From assembly GCA_900555435.1 (NCBI GenBank), contig USLH01000125.1, forward strand, positions 1 to 6,580: a stretch of DNA of 6,580 nt, given 5' to 3'. Under the pieces are notes generated by a model. That model did no database searches, was not told the origin of the DNA, and worked only from the letters and a program-made list of their open reading frames with translations. This DNA comes from an uncultured Oscillospiraceae bacterium. GTDB taxonomy: Bacteria; Bacillota; Clostridia; Oscillospirales; Ruminococcaceae. Each line of letters begins with the position of its first letter. Within the stretch, counting starts at the first letter, position 1. Positions 5,750 to 6,580 of the stretch are shown one piece after another. The position numbers and the translations under genes are program-made.

Positions 5750-6469
5750 CTAAATTTCCCCTTCCAGCTGCCCCCGCAGCCGCTTGATGATCCGCTTTTC
5801 CAGCCGGGAAATGTACGACTGGGAGATGCCGATCCGATCCGCCACCTCCTTCTGGGTCATCTCCCGCCGGCCTCCCAGCCCGAACCGCAGCTCCATGATC
5901 GTCCGCTCCCGCTGATCCAGCCCGGCGATGCACCGGTTGAGCGCCGCCCGCTCCGCCTCGCTTTCCATCCCCTTGTGAACGCAGTCCTCCTCCGTCCCCA
6001 ACACGTCGGAAAGCAGCAGCTCGTTTCCGTCCCAGTCCACGTTCAGCGGTTCATCCAGAGAGATCTCCTCCTTCTGCCGGCTGGTCTTCCGCAGATGCAT
6101 TAGGATCTCGTTTTCGATGCACCGGGAAGCGTAGGTGGCTAACTTAATGTTCTTCTCCGGCGAAAAGGTGTTCACCGCCTTGATCAGCCCAATGGTGCCG
6201 ATGGAGATCAGATCCTCGATGTTGATACCCGTGCTTTCGAATTTCCGGGCAATATAGACCACCAGCCGCAGATTATGGGTGATCAGAATCTCCCTGGCCC
6301 GATCCGGATCGGTAGACAGTTCCGCCAGCACCTTCTGTTCCTCCTCCCGACTTAACGGCGGAGGAAGAGTCTGGGGCCCGTTGATATAATCGCATCGATG
6401 AAGAAGCCCCAACGTTTCCAGAACCCTTGCCGCAAACCGCTCCCACGCCCACCGAATTTTTTCAAACAT
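5750..6469 (-). CDS. sigE: Sporulation sigma factor pro-sigma-E
   Basis: The early mother-cell RNA polymerase sigma factor of endospore formation (spoIIGB product). The 239 residues equal the length of the Bacillus subtilis protein as I recall it, and the N-terminal 39 align to it without gaps, both ending in LPPPL at 35-39. Residues 1-27 or so are the amphipathic pro-sequence (basic and aromatic), which SpoIIGA removes; by alignment the cut would fall between D27 and Y28. Region 2 runs about 61-127: NLRLVVYIARKFESTGINIE (66-85), IGTIGLIKAVNTF, KLATYASRCIENEIL (109-123). DEPLNVDWDGNELLLSDVLG (139-158) is typical. Region 4 follows, with ERTIMELRFGL (188-198) and the helix-turn-helix EVADRIGISQSYISRLEKR (208-226). 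ATG 6469 is preferred over the in-frame ATG 6496 because AGGTG ends 6 bases before it and the length then matches the family. Regulation by Spo0A from upstream of spoIIGA is expected but outside the window. Confidence 0.96.
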   Translation of the reverse strand: MFEKIRWAWERFAARVLETLGLLHRCDYINGPQTLPPPLSREEEQKVLAELSTDPDRAREILITHNLRLVVYIARKFESTGINIEDLISIGTIGLIKAVNTFSPEKNIKLATYASRCIENEILMHLRKTSRQKEEISLDEPLNVDWDGNELLLSDVLGTEEDCVHKGMESEAERAALNRCIAGLDQRERTIMELRFGLGGRREMTQKEVADRIGISQSYISRLEKRIIKRLRGQLEGEI

Positions 6470-6473
6470 GGTT

Positions 6474-6484
6474 CTCACCTTTCT
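6474..6484 (-). promoter_or_regulatory. Ribosome binding site that fixes the sigE start
   Basis: Minus-strand AGAAAGGTGAG (6484-6474) is highly complementary to the 16S rRNA 3' end and lies 4 bases before ATG 6469. The alternative ATG 6496 has GGGAG only one base away, which is too close. Confidence 0.7.
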
Positions 6485-6505
6485 TACTGTCTTCATGCTC
6501 CCTGC

Positions 6506-6580
6506 TTACAAATGCGTACCCGCCGGAATCCCGTTTCCCACCCGGCTCTCTTTCCCGAATCCTTGCTCCTTCTTCCCCGC
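6506..6580 (-). CDS. Possible C-terminal end of the gene upstream of sigE (spoIIGA expected)
   Basis: A frame open from the window edge ends with TAA at 6508-6506, 36 bp before the sigE start. Only 24 codons are visible, ending NGIPAGTHL. It has the most gene-like third codon positions of the three frames, but the other two minus-strand frames are also open into the sigE start region. In spore formers the neighbour here is spoIIGA, the membrane protease that activates pro-sigma-E. I do not recognise SpoIIGA sequence in these residues, so the assignment rests on position only. Confidence 0.3.
   Translation of the reverse strand, partial: AGKKEQGFGKESRVGNGIPAGTHL

Noticed and set aside
6467..6496. 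The upstream in-frame ATG 6496 as the start of sigE
   Set aside because: Its only purine-rich site is one base away, and it would add nine residues before a pro-sequence that otherwise aligns to the known protein from its first residue.

Overview
The window comes from a spore-forming member of the Firmicutes, class Clostridia. Three things point there: a textbook sporulation sigma factor (pro-sigma-E), a DUF4317 protein (a family known mainly from gut Firmicutes), and the B12-binding-type radical SAM / DUF2344 gene pair. The DNA is visibly G+C-rich and third codon positions favour G or C. I cannot name a genus; Lachnospiraceae or Oscillospirales are reasonable guesses only.

Left half, plus strand (1-3623): the last 346 codons of rarA (a AAA+ ATPase acting at stalled replication forks), then after 39 bp a 613-residue radical SAM enzyme of the TIGR03960 type, then a TTG-started 234-residue DUF2344/TIGR03936 partner whose start overlaps the enzyme's stop codon. 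All three read in the same direction and are probably co-transcribed. They end at a strong stem-loop (3636-3673) with A and T tracts on its two sides, so it can stop transcription from both directions.

Right half, minus strand, read from the right edge: a short reading-frame tail that may be the end of the gene before sigE (spoIIGA would be expected), then sigE with its pro-sequence intact. Next comes about 530 bp without a convincing ordinary gene, where sigG usually lies. It holds a 31-codon ORF behind a very good ribosome binding site, a stretch with several inverted repeats, and a strong intrinsic terminator (5360-5400). A sigma-A-like promoter with an extended -10 follows and leads into DUF4317. 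A previously unnamed small protein with 12 cysteines in 108 residues comes after it and ends just before the shared terminator.

Functionally the window is mostly chromosomal core: DNA replication/repair, a radical SAM module of unknown substrate, and the mother-cell sporulation switch. No mobile element, CRISPR array, tRNA or rRNA was seen. The parts most worth following up are the noncoding stretch 5365-5560 with its terminator, the cysteine-rich protein, and the absence of sigG next to sigE.
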